The notes under the pieces: model-generated
The model's input: the letters and a program-made list of their open reading frames with translations, nothing else
Told to the model about the DNA's origin: nothing
The model's database searches: none
Made by a program: the position numbers and the translations under genes
Origin: Nocardia mexicana NBRC 108244
GTDB lineage: Bacteria; Actinomycetota; Actinomycetes; Mycobacteriales; Mycobacteriaceae
NCBI RefSeq assembly: GCF_001613165.1
Contig: NZ_BDBV01000006.1
Span: 124,001-188,000 of the forward strand
Reading direction: 5' to 3'
DNA: 64,000 nt
Shown here: positions 1-8,394 of the stretch, piece by piece
How the letters are laid out: each line of letters opens with the position of its first letter
Position numbering within the stretch: the stretch's first letter is position 1

Positions 1-909
1 ACCGATCGCCGACAGCAGCGCCCCGATGGTGGTCGGAATCAGGCACACCAGCAGCGACACCATGACGATCCCGGTGACACCGTTGACGTCCAGCGCCAAC
101 GTGTCCGCGACACCCGGATTGTTCGACTTGGAGAAGATCGCCATCGGCTGCAGCGTCACCACCGCGAACACGAAGATGATGGTGAGCGCGGCGAGCAGGA
201 TGTTCAGCGCGATCTCGTTCGGCGTCTTCTGCCGCGCCGCACCCTCGACGAGCGCGATCATCTTGTCGATGAAAGAGCCGCCGGGCTCCTGGGTGATCTT
301 GACGACGATCCGGTCCGACAGCACCGTGGTGCCGCCGGTGACGGCCGAGCGGTCGCCGCCGGATTCGCGGATCACGGGCGCGGACTCGCCGGTGATGGCC
401 GATTCGTCCACGGAGGCAATGCCTTCCACGACATCGCCGTCACCCGGGATGACCTGGCCCGCCTCCACCACGACGTGGTCGCCGCGCTGCAGCTCCGGCG
501 CCGCGACCTGCTCCTCTGTGATTCGTTCCTGCCCGGGGTGCCATTCGACGAGTCGCCGCGCGACGGTGTCGGTCTTGGCCTTGCGCAGGGTGTCGGCCTG
601 TGCCTTGCCGCGCCCCTCGGCGACGGCCTCGGCCAGATTGGCGAAAAGCACTGTGAGCCACAGCCAGACGACGATCGCCCAGGCGAAGAACGTGGGCTCG
701 GCAATGGCCAGGATGGTCGACCACACGGCGCCGATCTCGACGATCAGCATCACGGGATTGCGCCACAGCGTGCGCGGATCCAGCTTCTTGAAAGCGTCCG
801 GCAGCGACTTCACCAGCATCTGCGGATTGAACAGGCCGCTTCCCGCGCCGCCCTTGGAATGGGAACTGGATTCGGGTGTCTTCTCGGTCTCGAGGGTGGG
901 GGCGGTCAT
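1..909 (-). CDS. kdpB: Potassium-transporting ATPase subunit B, 5' part (runs off window)
   Basis: KdpB is the P-type ATPase subunit that powers the KdpFABC high-affinity K+ pump in the cytoplasmic membrane. About 303 N-terminal residues are present. Visible features are the first membrane hairpin around residues 45-90, the actuator-domain motif SAITGESAP, and the start of the following membrane pair ending in [12 protein letters not shown]. The phosphorylation motif DKTGT should lie just outside the window. The ATG overlaps the kdpA stop as ATGA, so translation is probably coupled. Identity is certain; only the 3' part is missing because of the window edge. Confidence 0.97.
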   Translation of the reverse strand, partial: MTAPTLETEKTPESSSHSKGGAGSGLFNPQMLVKSLPDAFKKLDPRTLWRNPVMLIVEIGAVWSTILAIAEPTFFAWAIVVWLWLTVLFANLAEAVAEGRGKAQADTLRKAKTDTVARRLVEWHPGQERITEEQVAAPELQRGDHVVVEAGQVIPGDGDVVEGIASVDESAITGESAPVIRESGGDRSAVTGGTTVLSDRIVVKITQEPGGSFIDKMIALVEGAARQKTPNEIALNILLAALTIIFVFAVVTLQPMAIFSKSNNPGVADTLALDVNGVTGIVMVSLLVCLIPTTIGALLSAIG

Positions 910-2582
910 GAGTGGATTCCTTCGGCGAGCGGCCCGAGCGCCAGCGCGGGCAGGAAGGTGAGGGCGACCAGGATCAGCGTCACGCCGACGACCATGCCGA
1001 CGAACTGCGGGCGATGGGTCGGCAGCGTGCCGATCGATTCGGGCGTATGACCTTGCGCGGCAAGCGATCCGGCCAGCGCGAGTGCCAGGATGATGGGCAC
1101 GAATCGGCCGAATACCATCGCCAGGCCCAGCGCCGTGTTGAACCAGTCGGTATTGCCGGACAGTCCCGCGAAGGCTGAGCCGTTGTTGTTGGCCGCGGAT
1201 GTGAATGCGTACAGCACCTCCGACAGGCCGTGCGGGCCGGTGTTCGCCATGCTCGCGCGCTGGCCCGGCATCGCCATCGCCGACGCCGTACCCACCAGCA
1301 CGATCAGCGGACTCACCAGGAAATACGTTGCGGCCAGCTTGATTTCGCGCGGTGTGATCTTCTTGCCCAGGTACTCGGGCGTGCGGCCGACCATGAGCCC
1401 GGCGACGAAGACCGTGATCACCGCGAGGATCAGCATGCCGTACATACCGGCGCCCACACCGCCGGGCGCGACCTCACCGAGCTGCATATTGAACAGCGGC
1501 CACAGGCCGCCGAGGCTGGTGTACGAGTCGTGCGCGGAGTCGACGGACCCGGTGGAGGTGAGCGTCGTGGCGGCCGCGTAGGTTGCCGAATTCGAGACGC
1601 CGAACCGGGTTTCCACATCGGCCATCGCCGAACCGACCGCGGTCGGCACGGTGCCGTGGTGCATCAGCTGGAAGACGTTGGTGAGCGTCACGCTGATGAT
1701 CGCCAGCGTGGCCATCACCGCCGTGATCGCGTAACCCTGTTTCGGGCTGCCGACCATGCGGCCGAAGGTGCGCGGCAGCGAGAAACTGATCATCAGGATC
1801 AGGAAGATCTCGAGCCAGTTCGTCCAGGTGGTCGGGTTCTCGAACGGATGCGAGGCGTTCACGTTGAAGAAGCCGCCGCCGTTGGTGCCCAGCTCCTTGA
1901 TGACCTCCTGGCTGGCAACCGGACCACCCGGCAGGGTCTGTGTCCCGGTGCCCGCCACGGTCTGCGCGACCTGGTCGTACACGTGGAAGTTCTGGATCAT
2001 GCCCGCGGCGACGAACACGATGGCGAAAACGAACGCGATCGGCAGCAGGATTCGGATGGTTCCCCTCACCAGATCCACCCAGAAGTTGCCCAGATCGCTG
2101 GTGTTGCGGCGGGCGAACCCGCGCACCAGCGCGATCGCCACGGCGATGCCGACGGCGGCGGACACGAAGTTCTGCACCGCCAGCCCGACCATCTGCACGG
2201 TGTGGCCCATCGTGGACTCACCGGCGTAGTTCTGCCAGTTCGTATTCGTGACGAAGCTGATCGCGGTGTTCCAGGCCAGGCCGCCGGTCATCTCCGTGCC
2301 CGGCTCGCTCAGATGCCAGGGCAGGTGCCCCTGCAGCAGCTGCAGGAAGAACAGGAACAGCACGCTGATCGCCGAGAAGGCCAGCACGCTGCGGGCGTAC
2401 ACGCCCCAGTTCTGCTCGACCCCCGGCTGCACGCCGATCAGCTTGTAGATGCCGCGCTCGACCCGCGAGTGCTTCTCACCCGAATACACCCGGTACATGT
2501 AGTCGCCGAGCGGGATGTGAATCACGGCGAGCGCGATGACCAGGGATACGACGAACAATATCCCCGCAGTAGTCGTGTTCAC
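906..2582 (-). CDS. kdpA: Potassium-transporting ATPase subunit A
   Basis: KdpA is the K+ channel-like subunit of KdpFABC and belongs to the superfamily of K+ transporters. The 558-residue length is normal for the family. Selectivity-filter-type loops are visible: [31 protein letters not shown] and [17 protein letters not shown], between about ten hydrophobic segments. The start is GTG at 2582, directly after the kdpF stop codon, and the stop overlaps the kdpB ATG. The order kdpF-kdpA-kdpB with almost no spacing is the classic kdp operon. Confidence 0.98.
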   Translation of the reverse strand: MNTTTAGILFVVSLVIALAVIHIPLGDYMYRVYSGEKHSRVERGIYKLIGVQPGVEQNWGVYARSVLAFSAISVLFLFFLQLLQGHLPWHLSEPGTEMTGGLAWNTAISFVTNTNWQNYAGESTMGHTVQMVGLAVQNFVSAAVGIAVAIALVRGFARRNTSDLGNFWVDLVRGTIRILLPIAFVFAIVFVAAGMIQNFHVYDQVAQTVAGTGTQTLPGGPVASQEVIKELGTNGGGFFNVNASHPFENPTTWTNWLEIFLILMISFSLPRTFGRMVGSPKQGYAITAVMATLAIISVTLTNVFQLMHHGTVPTAVGSAMADVETRFGVSNSATYAAATTLTSTGSVDSAHDSYTSLGGLWPLFNMQLGEVAPGGVGAGMYGMLILAVITVFVAGLMVGRTPEYLGKKITPREIKLAATYFLVSPLIVLVGTASAMAMPGQRASMANTGPHGLSEVLYAFTSAANNNGSAFAGLSGNTDWFNTALGLAMVFGRFVPIILALALAGSLAAQGHTPESIGTLPTHRPQFVGMVVGVTLILVALTFLPALALGPLAEGIHS

Positions 2583-2669
2583 CTAGAACCTTTCCGGAAA
2601 CAGCAGCGCCGCAACCACATACAGCGCGACACCGACGGCCAGAACCAGACCGATGATGTTCTCCGTCAC
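2583..2669 (-). CDS. kdpF: KdpF small membrane subunit
   Basis: This 28-residue ORF starts with GTG (VTENIIGLVLAVGVALYVV...) and ends one base before the kdpA GTG. It is a single hydrophobic helix followed by the short polar tail FPERF, which is typical of KdpF, the lipid-like subunit that stabilises the KdpABC complex. Its GTG overlaps the stop of another tiny ORF upstream (2666-2749) as GTGA. Identity rests on position, length and the hydrophobic profile. Confidence 0.9.
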   Translation of the reverse strand: MTENIIGLVLAVGVALYVVAALLFPERF

Positions 2670-2749
2670 AGCCGCTCCACACCCCGTTGGATCAGGCCGA
2701 GCAGCGCGAAGACCGCCACGGTCAGCAGCGTGAACACCACGACAGACAT
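2666..2749 (-). CDS. 27-residue membrane microprotein leading the kdp operon
   Basis: The ORF reads MSVVVFTLLTVAVFALLGLI then QRGVERL and stops in a GTGA overlap with kdpF. A purine-rich stretch (GAGAGG) lies about six bases before the ATG. It is predicted to be one transmembrane helix with a positively charged tail. A short hydrophobic ORF ahead of kdpF is, as I recall, seen in other actinobacteria, but no function is known to me. It could be an extra Kdp subunit, a regulator of KdpD or KdpA, or a coupling leader. The spacing and overlap make it very likely to be translated; the role is unknown. Confidence 0.7.
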   Translation of the reverse strand: MSVVVFTLLTVAVFALLGLIQRGVERL

Positions 2750-2849
2750 GTCGAAACCTCTCTCGGATCAGCGGCGCACAGCAAGATGCGCCGCACAGAG
2801 TCAAGCGGTCGTCCAGGTCTTTTTCGACATCGTTAACGAGTTCTTTGCG

Positions 2850-2950
2850 CCGTAAACGTCCGCATTGACGGGCCGCTTACGGATTTCCCGATTCGTCGCC
2901 AGGATGACGTCAAGGTAGCCGAACACGCCGTCAAGAAGTCGTAAGGAACT
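2850..2950. promoter_or_regulatory. Divergent kdp control region with CGTAA/TTACG repeats
   Basis: The roughly 290 bp between the divergent kdp arms contain an inverted pair, CCGTAAACG at 2850-2858 and CCGCTTACGG at 2873-2882, and a further CGTAAGGA at 2940-2947. The block is less GC-rich than the flanking genes. Because KdpE activates kdpFABC, these repeats are candidate KdpE sites or promoter elements. This is inference from position and symmetry only. Confidence 0.3.
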
Positions 2951-3040
2951 GTCCGTCAGCGATTCACGGAGGTACACAGTGTTGTGTTCGGCTGCGGAAC
3001 GAGCCCGGTCGGCGCAACACAGTGATGTAAGGAGATGACT

Positions 3041-3187
3041 GTGCCGGATTTCGCGGTCACCGCGGCGGTGCTCCTCGGCTTCCTGACCTGCGCACTGGTC
3101 CTGCGGATACTCGCCACGGGCACCCCGATCCGCGCGCGCGTGCCGCGGCGGCCACGCGGAGCGTCACGCGCGATGATGGACGAGTGA
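3041..3187 (+). CDS. 48-residue membrane microprotein overlapping kdpD
   Basis: The frame has ATG at 3035 and GTG at 3041. The strong AAGGAG at 3029-3034 abuts the ATG but sits six bases from the GTG, so GTG is preferred. The product is one hydrophobic helix (AVTAAVLLGFLTCALVLRIL) followed by an Arg/Pro-rich tail (RARVPRRPRGASR) and MMDE. The stop lies inside the kdpD start as GTGA, giving translational coupling. I do not recognise the family. Location suggests a partner or modulator of the KdpD sensor. Confidence 0.65.
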   Translation: MPDFAVTAAVLLGFLTCALVLRILATGTPIRARVPRRPRGASRAMMDE

Positions 3188-5673
3188 AGCCCGGTCAGTT
3201 ACGGATCTACCTCGGCGCCGCTCCCGGTGTGGGCAAGACGTACGCCATGCTCGGCGAGGCCCATCGGCGCCTGGAGCGCGGCCGCGACGTCGTGGCGGCG
3301 GTGGTGGAGACGCACGGCCGTAAGCGAACCGCGGAGCTGCTGGAGGGGATCGAGCGGATCCCGCCCAGACAGGTCGAGTACCGCGGAGCCACGCTGCCGG
3401 AACTCGACGTCGAAGCGGTGCTGCTCCGCAACCCCGCCGTGGTGCTGATCGACGAGCTCGCCCACACCAATGCGCCCGGCTCCGACAACGAGAAGCGCTG
3501 GCAGGACGTGCACGAACTGCTCGCCGCCGGGATCGACGTGATCTCCACCGTCAACGTCCAGCACCTGGAGAGCCTCAACGACGTCGTGCAGCAGATCACC
3601 GGCGTGGTGCAGCGCGAGACCGTGCCCGACTGGGTGGTACGCGGCGCCGAGCAGGTGGAACTGGTCGACATCACCCCGGAAGCGCTGCGGCGCAGGATGT
3701 CCCACGGCAATGTCTACGCAGCCGAGAAGGTCGACGCCGCCCTGCGCAACTACTTCCGCCCCGGAAATCTCACGGCGCTGCGAGAGCTGGCGCTGCTGTG
3801 GCTGGCCGATCAGGTGGACGCCGCACTCGCCAAATACCGCGACGACCACAAGATCACCGATACCTGGGAGGCCCGCGAGCGCGTCGTCGTCGCGGTCACC
3901 GGCGGCCCGGAGTCGGAGACCATCGTGCGACGCGCCAGCCGCATCGCCACCAAGTCCAGCGCCGACCTGATCGTGGTGCACGTGGTTCGCGGCGACGGGC
4001 TGGCGGGCGTATCCACGCAGCGCCTGAACCGGCTCCGGGATCTGGCCAACGGTCTCGGCGCCAGCCTGCACACCGTCACCGGCGAGGACGTTCCCGGCGC
4101 ACTGCTGGGATTCGCCCGCCAGGTCAACGCCACGCAACTGGTGGTGGGCACCTCACGGCGTTCCCGCTGGGCCCGGATGCTCGACGAGGGCATCGGCTCG
4201 GCCGTGGTCCAGTCGTCCGGAAAGATCGACGTGCACATGGTCACCCACGAGGAGTCCAACCGCGGCTTCCGCTGGTCGTCGGTGACTCCGCGGGAGCGAA
4301 AACTGTCCTCCTGGCTCGCGGCGGTCCTCGTGCCCTCGATGATCACCGTCGGCGTCCATTTCTGGCTGGACGCGCATCTGGATCTGGCCGGTAAGAGCGC
4401 GCTGTACTTCATCGGCGTCATCGCAGTGTCACTGCTGGGCGGCGTCGCCCCGGCCGCACTGTCGGCCCTGCTGGGCGGCATGCTGCTGAACTGGTTCTTT
4501 GTTTCTCCCCGGTACAGCGTCACGATTGCCCAGCTCAACAACTTCCTCACCATCGTCGTGATGCTGATGGTGGCGGTGGCCGTGGCCGCCCTGGTGGACG
4601 TCTCCGCCAAACGCGCGCGCGAGGCGCGCCGGGCATCGCAGCAGGCCGAACTGCTCACGGTGTTCGCCGGGGCCGTCCTGCATGGCGCCGACCTGCACGA
4701 TCTGCTGGAACGCGCCCGGGAGACCTTCGGCCAGCGCGCGGTCAGCTTCGTCTCCGACGACGACGTGATCGCGTGTGTCGGCGAGGATCCGCCGCGCCGG
4801 GTCGCCGACGCCGACGTCGCGATCGAGGCGGGCGACGATATGCACTGGCTGCTACTCACCGGCCGTTCCCTCACCCCCGGCGACCGGCTGGTGCTCGGCG
4901 CGGTCGCCAATCAGGCCGCCGGGCTGCAGCAACGGCGGCGACTGGCCGACGAGGCGCAGGCGGCGGCGAGCGTGATCGCGGCTGACCGGCTGCGGCGGGC
5001 ACTGCTGTCGGCAGTCAGCCACGACCTGCGCACCCCGCTGGCGGCGGCCAAGGCCGCCGTGTCGAGCTTGCGCAGCGACGACGTCGAATTCTCGCCCGAG
5101 GACACCGCCGAACTTCTCGAAACCATCGAGGAATCCACCGATCAGCTCACCAGCCTGGTCGGCAATCTGCTCGATTCCTCCCGGCTGGCCGCGGGGGTGG
5201 TGCAGCCGCACCTCAAGCGGGTGTATCTGGAGGAGGTCGTCAATCGGGCGGTCGTCGGGGTCGGGATGGGCACCCGCGGATTGCGCCGGGCGGCGATGGA
5301 GCGGATCAAGGTGGAGGTGGGCAATGTGTCGGTGCGGGCCGACAGCGGCCTGCTCGACCGGGTGCTCGCCAACCTGATCGATAACGCGCTGCGCTACTCC
5401 CCCGGCGACACTCCGGTCCGGGTGACCGCCGAACACACCGGCGACCGCGTGTCGATCACGGTGGTCGACTACGGTCCCGGAGTGCCGACGGGGATGGAAG
5501 ACCCGATGTTCGAGCCATTCCAGCGTCTCGGCGATCGCGACAACTCCACCGGCGTCGGATTGGGACTGTCGGTGGTGCGCGGATTCGTCGAGGCGATGGG
5601 CGGCACCGTCCACGCCGAGCCGACGCCCGGCGGCGGTCTCACCATGGTGATCGACCTGCCGTCGGACGAATGA
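3184..5673 (+). CDS. kdpD: Osmosensitive K+ channel histidine kinase KdpD
   Basis: KdpD is the membrane sensor kinase that detects K+ limitation or turgor and controls kdpFABC through KdpE. The 829 residues show the KdpD N-terminal domain with Walker A GAAPGVGKT at residues 11-19 and DELAHTNAPG, then a universal-stress-like domain (VVAVTGGPESE, about 230-350). Four membrane segments follow (about 375-480), then a GAF-like region. The HisKA motif SHDLRTPL carries phospho-acceptor His613, and the ATPase has NLIDNALRYSP, DYGPGVP and GVGLGLSVV. The start is GTG at 3184, overlapping the microprotein upstream. Confidence 0.97.
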   Translation: MKPGQLRIYLGAAPGVGKTYAMLGEAHRRLERGRDVVAAVVETHGRKRTAELLEGIERIPPRQVEYRGATLPELDVEAVLLRNPAVVLIDELAHTNAPGSDNEKRWQDVHELLAAGIDVISTVNVQHLESLNDVVQQITGVVQRETVPDWVVRGAEQVELVDITPEALRRRMSHGNVYAAEKVDAALRNYFRPGNLTALRELALLWLADQVDAALAKYRDDHKITDTWEARERVVVAVTGGPESETIVRRASRIATKSSADLIVVHVVRGDGLAGVSTQRLNRLRDLANGLGASLHTVTGEDVPGALLGFARQVNATQLVVGTSRRSRWARMLDEGIGSAVVQSSGKIDVHMVTHEESNRGFRWSSVTPRERKLSSWLAAVLVPSMITVGVHFWLDAHLDLAGKSALYFIGVIAVSLLGGVAPAALSALLGGMLLNWFFVSPRYSVTIAQLNNFLTIVVMLMVAVAVAALVDVSAKRAREARRASQQAELLTVFAGAVLHGADLHDLLERARETFGQRAVSFVSDDDVIACVGEDPPRRVADADVAIEAGDDMHWLLLTGRSLTPGDRLVLGAVANQAAGLQQRRRLADEAQAAASVIAADRLRRALLSAVSHDLRTPLAAAKAAVSSLRSDDVEFSPEDTAELLETIEESTDQLTSLVGNLLDSSRLAAGVVQPHLKRVYLEEVVNRAVVGVGMGTRGLRRAAMERIKVEVGNVSVRADSGLLDRVLANLIDNALRYSPGDTPVRVTAEHTGDRVSITVVDYGPGVPTGMEDPMFEPFQRLGDRDNSTGVGLGLSVVRGFVEAMGGTVHAEPTPGGGLTMVIDLPSDE

Positions 5674-5727
5674 GGATGCACTGCCACACCCCGAGACCCA
5701 TTGGACAGCACGAGAACAGGAGAACCG

Positions 5728-6633
5728 GTGACGACACCGAGCGCGAGCGACGGGCCCGCGGCGCGAGCGAGTGAGCAGCACAGCGCCGTGCGCTCGCCGA
5801 TGCCCGTGGCGAACGCCGCACGGGCGGGAGCGACGGGTCCCGACGACGCGGCCCGCGCGGCCAAGGAGAGTCCCGGGAACGCCGCGCTCGGACGCAGCGG
5901 CGGAACCGCGCGCAACCCCGGCGGGACCCGCGAGCGCGACCAGTCGGTGCCGCCGACCAAGGTGCTGGTGGTCGACGACGAACCGCAGATCCTGCGCGCG
6001 CTGCGCATCAACCTGTCGGTCCGCGGCTACGAGGTGATCACCGCCGCCACCGGCGCCGCGGCGCTGCGCGCGGCGGCGGAGAAGCATCCCGAGGTCGTGG
6101 TGCTGGACCTCGGGCTGCCGGATATGGACGGCATCGACGTGCTGGCGGGCCTGCGCGGCTGGACGCAGGCGCCGGTGATCGTGCTCTCGGCCCGGACCGA
6201 CTCCGCCGACAAGGTGGAGGCGCTCGACGCCGGCGCCGACGACTACGTGACCAAACCGTTCGGCATGGACGAACTGCTCGCCCGGCTGCGCGCGGCGGTG
6301 CGCCGCGCGGCGGCCATCGGCGAGGGCTCCGACCCGGTCGTAGAGACGTCCTCCTTCGTCGTCGACCTGGCTGCGAAGAAGGTCACCAAGCACGACACCG
6401 ACGTGCACCTGACCCCGACCGAGTGGGGCGTGCTGGAGATGCTGGTCCGCAACCAGGGCAAACTCGTCGGACGGCGGGAGCTGCTGCGGGAGGTGTGGGG
6501 GCCGTCGTACGCAACCGAGACGCATTATCTGCGTGTGTATCTGGCGCAGTTGCGGAGGAAGTTGGAGGACGATCCGTCGCACCCCAAGCACCTGTTGACC
6601 GAGGCCGGGATGGGGTATCGGTTCCAGTCCTGA
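5728..6633 (+). CDS. kdpE: Response regulator KdpE with long N-terminal extension
   Basis: The receiver domain begins near TKVLVVDDEPQILRAL and carries VLDLGLPDMDG (phospho-Asp), LSART and the conserved Lys in DYVTKPFGMDEL. A winged-helix OmpR-type DNA-binding domain follows, with LTPTEWGVLEML and THYLRVYLAQLRRKLE. It should activate kdpFABC. GTG at 5728 has AGGAG five bases upstream, giving 301 residues. This adds about 75 Ala/Gly/Pro-rich residues before the receiver, whereas KdpE is usually about 230 residues. A later GTG near 5950 would give normal length but lacks a clear ribosome-binding site. The family is certain; the start is moderately sure. Confidence 0.93.
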   Translation: MTTPSASDGPAARASEQHSAVRSPMPVANAARAGATGPDDAARAAKESPGNAALGRSGGTARNPGGTRERDQSVPPTKVLVVDDEPQILRALRINLSVRGYEVITAATGAAALRAAAEKHPEVVVLDLGLPDMDGIDVLAGLRGWTQAPVIVLSARTDSADKVEALDAGADDYVTKPFGMDELLARLRAAVRRAAAIGEGSDPVVETSSFVVDLAAKKVTKHDTDVHLTPTEWGVLEMLVRNQGKLVGRRELLREVWGPSYATETHYLRVYLAQLRRKLEDDPSHPKHLLTEAGMGYRFQS

Positions 6634-6716
6634 GGTACCCGTGGTTGCCGGTGGGGCCGAGAGGACAAAGATTGTGCGGTCTGCGCGCGGGTTCGCGGGG
6701 ATGGCAGGATCGAGTC

Positions 6717-7175
6717 ATGGCTGAACAGACCGCTGCAAGTGCTCCCGCCGCGCCCGCGAAGGCGGCGACCGAACTCTGGGTCGAGCGGACCGGGACCCGG
6801 CGGTACACCGGGCGCAGTTCGCGGGGGGCGGAGGTGCTGATCGGGTCGGAGGGGGTCGAGGGCGTGTTCTCGCCCGGCGAGCTGCTGAAGATCGCGCTGG
6901 CGGCCTGTACCGGTCTGAGCTCGGACTTTCCGCTGTCGAATCGGCTGGGCGAGAACTATGACGTCACCATCCGGGTGTCCGGAGCCGCCGATCGGGAGAA
7001 CGAGGTCTACCCGGAACTCGACGAGGTGGTGGAGCTGGACCTGTCCGAGCTCGACGAGGCGGGACGGGAGCGGCTGATGGTCACCGTGCAGCGGGCCATC
7101 GACAAGGTGTGCACGGTGGGCCGGACCCTGAAGGCGGGGACCAAGGTGAATCTGTCGTTCCGGGTGGACGCGTGA
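6717..7175 (+). CDS. OsmC/Ohr family hydroperoxide-reductase-like protein
   Basis: The 152-residue protein has the OsmC fold pattern: an N-terminal beta region (RTGTRRYTGRSSRGAEVLIG), the motif SPGELLKIALAACTGL with Cys64, and a second conserved Cys132 in IDKVCTVGRTLKAG. Members reduce organic hydroperoxides through these two thiols and act in the cytoplasm. The start ATG at 6717 follows an intergenic gap after kdpE. The next genes are acyP and the YgiB-like cassette. Whether it is OsmC, Ohr or a YhfA-like branch cannot be decided here. Confidence 0.88.
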   Translation: MAEQTAASAPAAPAKAATELWVERTGTRRYTGRSSRGAEVLIGSEGVEGVFSPGELLKIALAACTGLSSDFPLSNRLGENYDVTIRVSGAADRENEVYPELDEVVELDLSELDEAGRERLMVTVQRAIDKVCTVGRTLKAGTKVNLSFRVDA

Positions 7176-7206
7176 TCCGCGCCGCCGCTCCGGCTCGGGC
7201 GGGCAC

Positions 7207-7485
7207 ATGACGGACTCCGTGCGGCTGAGTGTGTGGGTGCACGGCCGGGTACAGGGCGTCGGGTTCCGGTGGTGGACCCGTTCCCGCGCACTCGAACTCG
7301 GCCTCACCGGCTTCGCGCGTAACACTCGCGACGGCCGAGTCCATGTCATAGCAGAGGGTCCGCGGGACCGATGTGACAAACTGCTGGCGTTGTTGCGGTC
7401 CGGCAACACTCCTGGCCGCGTCGATCTGGTTGTGGAAGACTGGGGCGCCGCACAGGGCGAATTGACCGGATTCGAAGAACGGTAG
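7207..7485 (+). CDS. acyP: Acylphosphatase
   Basis: Acylphosphatase hydrolyses the carboxyl-phosphate bond of small acyl phosphates. The 92-residue length is typical. The signature GRVQGVGFRWWTRSRA carries the catalytic Arg, and GFARNTRDGRVHVIAEG carries the catalytic Asn. In many actinobacteria this gene lies close to mutM, rnc or smc; here it sits upstream of the YgiB-like cassette, about 24 bases before the next start. Function in vivo is generally unclear, but the family call is firm. Confidence 0.95.
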   Translation: MTDSVRLSVWVHGRVQGVGFRWWTRSRALELGLTGFARNTRDGRVHVIAEGPRDRCDKLLALLRSGNTPGRVDLVVEDWGAAQGELTGFEER

Positions 7486-7509
7486 AGGCGGGGAACAGGG
7501 AGTCGATCG

Positions 7510-8394
7510 TTGGCAACTGAAGAATCCGGCAACCGGTCAGGCAATACCGGAGACCCTGGAAAAGACCCTGGCAGACCCGATCCGAACGAGACGGCCGCCA
7601 ACCAGAACGAACCGCGCCCCGCAGACCGGGACGACGCGGAACCCACCGTGCGCTTGGATCGGCCGGGCGCCGCGGAAGTCACGCGCCCGCCCGAGCAGCA
7701 CACGGCGCCCTTCGCCGAACCGGGCCCCACCGCGCCATTGCCGGGCATGCCGAATCTGTTCCCCGGCGCACCGGAAACCGGCGGCATCGGTGTACCGCCC
7801 GCCCAACCGCCCGGCGGCGCAACCGAACCCGGGCCGCCGCGCTCGATGCGCGGCAGCGTCAGCCGTCAGGAGGCGGGCGTCACGCAGCCGCGCCCGCCGA
7901 CGGTGGCCGAGGCGCGCGCCCGCGACAAGGCCCGTCAACGCGCCGAGGAGGCCCAGCGCGCCGCCGAGCAGGCCTTGGCGGACAAGAAGAAGCAGCGCAA
8001 ACGACTGCTGATCGGCGGCGTGGCCGTGGTCGGCATCGCCGCGGTGGTCGGTGCGGGTTATCTCACCTATCGGGCGGTCTCCGCTCCCGACGAGGTCACC
8101 GCCTCCTGCGTCATGGAAAAGGACGGCCAGCAGATCGTCGTCCCCGACGAGGATTGCGAACGGGCGCAGAACGCCTCGTCCACCTCCGGGTATCACGGCG
8201 GCGGTTTCCCGGGCATCTTCATCCTCGGCGGCAATCAGTATCGCTACTACTACGGCGGCAACCAGACCGTCGGGCGCCCACCCGTCGGCGGCAGCACGGT
8301 CGAGCCGAAGAACGCCACGGTGAAGACCAAGAGCGGCACCGTCGTTCGCGGCGGTCTGGGTTCCAAGGCCGGCAGCTCGAGCGGAGGTTCCTAG
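7510..8394 (+). CDS. Pro-rich single-pass membrane protein, YgiB/DUF1190-like
   Basis: The best start is TTG at 7510, with AGGGAG seven bases upstream. The 294 residues comprise a disordered Pro/Gly/Glu-rich N-terminus (1-120), a charged coiled coil (about 130-165, rich in ARDKARQRAEEAQ) and one membrane helix (about 166-190). The exported part has two cysteines (C200 and C216, SCVMEKDGQQIVVPDEDC) and a Gly/Tyr-rich tail (GGNQYRYYYGGNQ, GGLGSKAGSSSGGS). The tail and gene context resemble E. coli YgiB/YjfM, whose genes also adjoin an ATP-grasp gene. Its stop overlaps the next GTG as TAGTG. The family assignment is by context and partial motif only. Confidence 0.7.
   Translation: MATEESGNRSGNTGDPGKDPGRPDPNETAANQNEPRPADRDDAEPTVRLDRPGAAEVTRPPEQHTAPFAEPGPTAPLPGMPNLFPGAPETGGIGVPPAQPPGGATEPGPPRSMRGSVSRQEAGVTQPRPPTVAEARARDKARQRAEEAQRAAEQALADKKKQRKRLLIGGVAVVGIAAVVGAGYLTYRAVSAPDEVTASCVMEKDGQQIVVPDEDCERAQNASSTSGYHGGGFPGIFILGGNQYRYYYGGNQTVGRPPVGGSTVEPKNATVKTKSGTVVRGGLGSKAGSSSGGS

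Noticed and set aside
2750..3040. Possible c-di-AMP (ydaO-type) or other riboswitch in the kdp divergent region
   Set aside because: I could not find the conserved ydaO core or a matching stem order; only short CGTAA-type repeats are visible.
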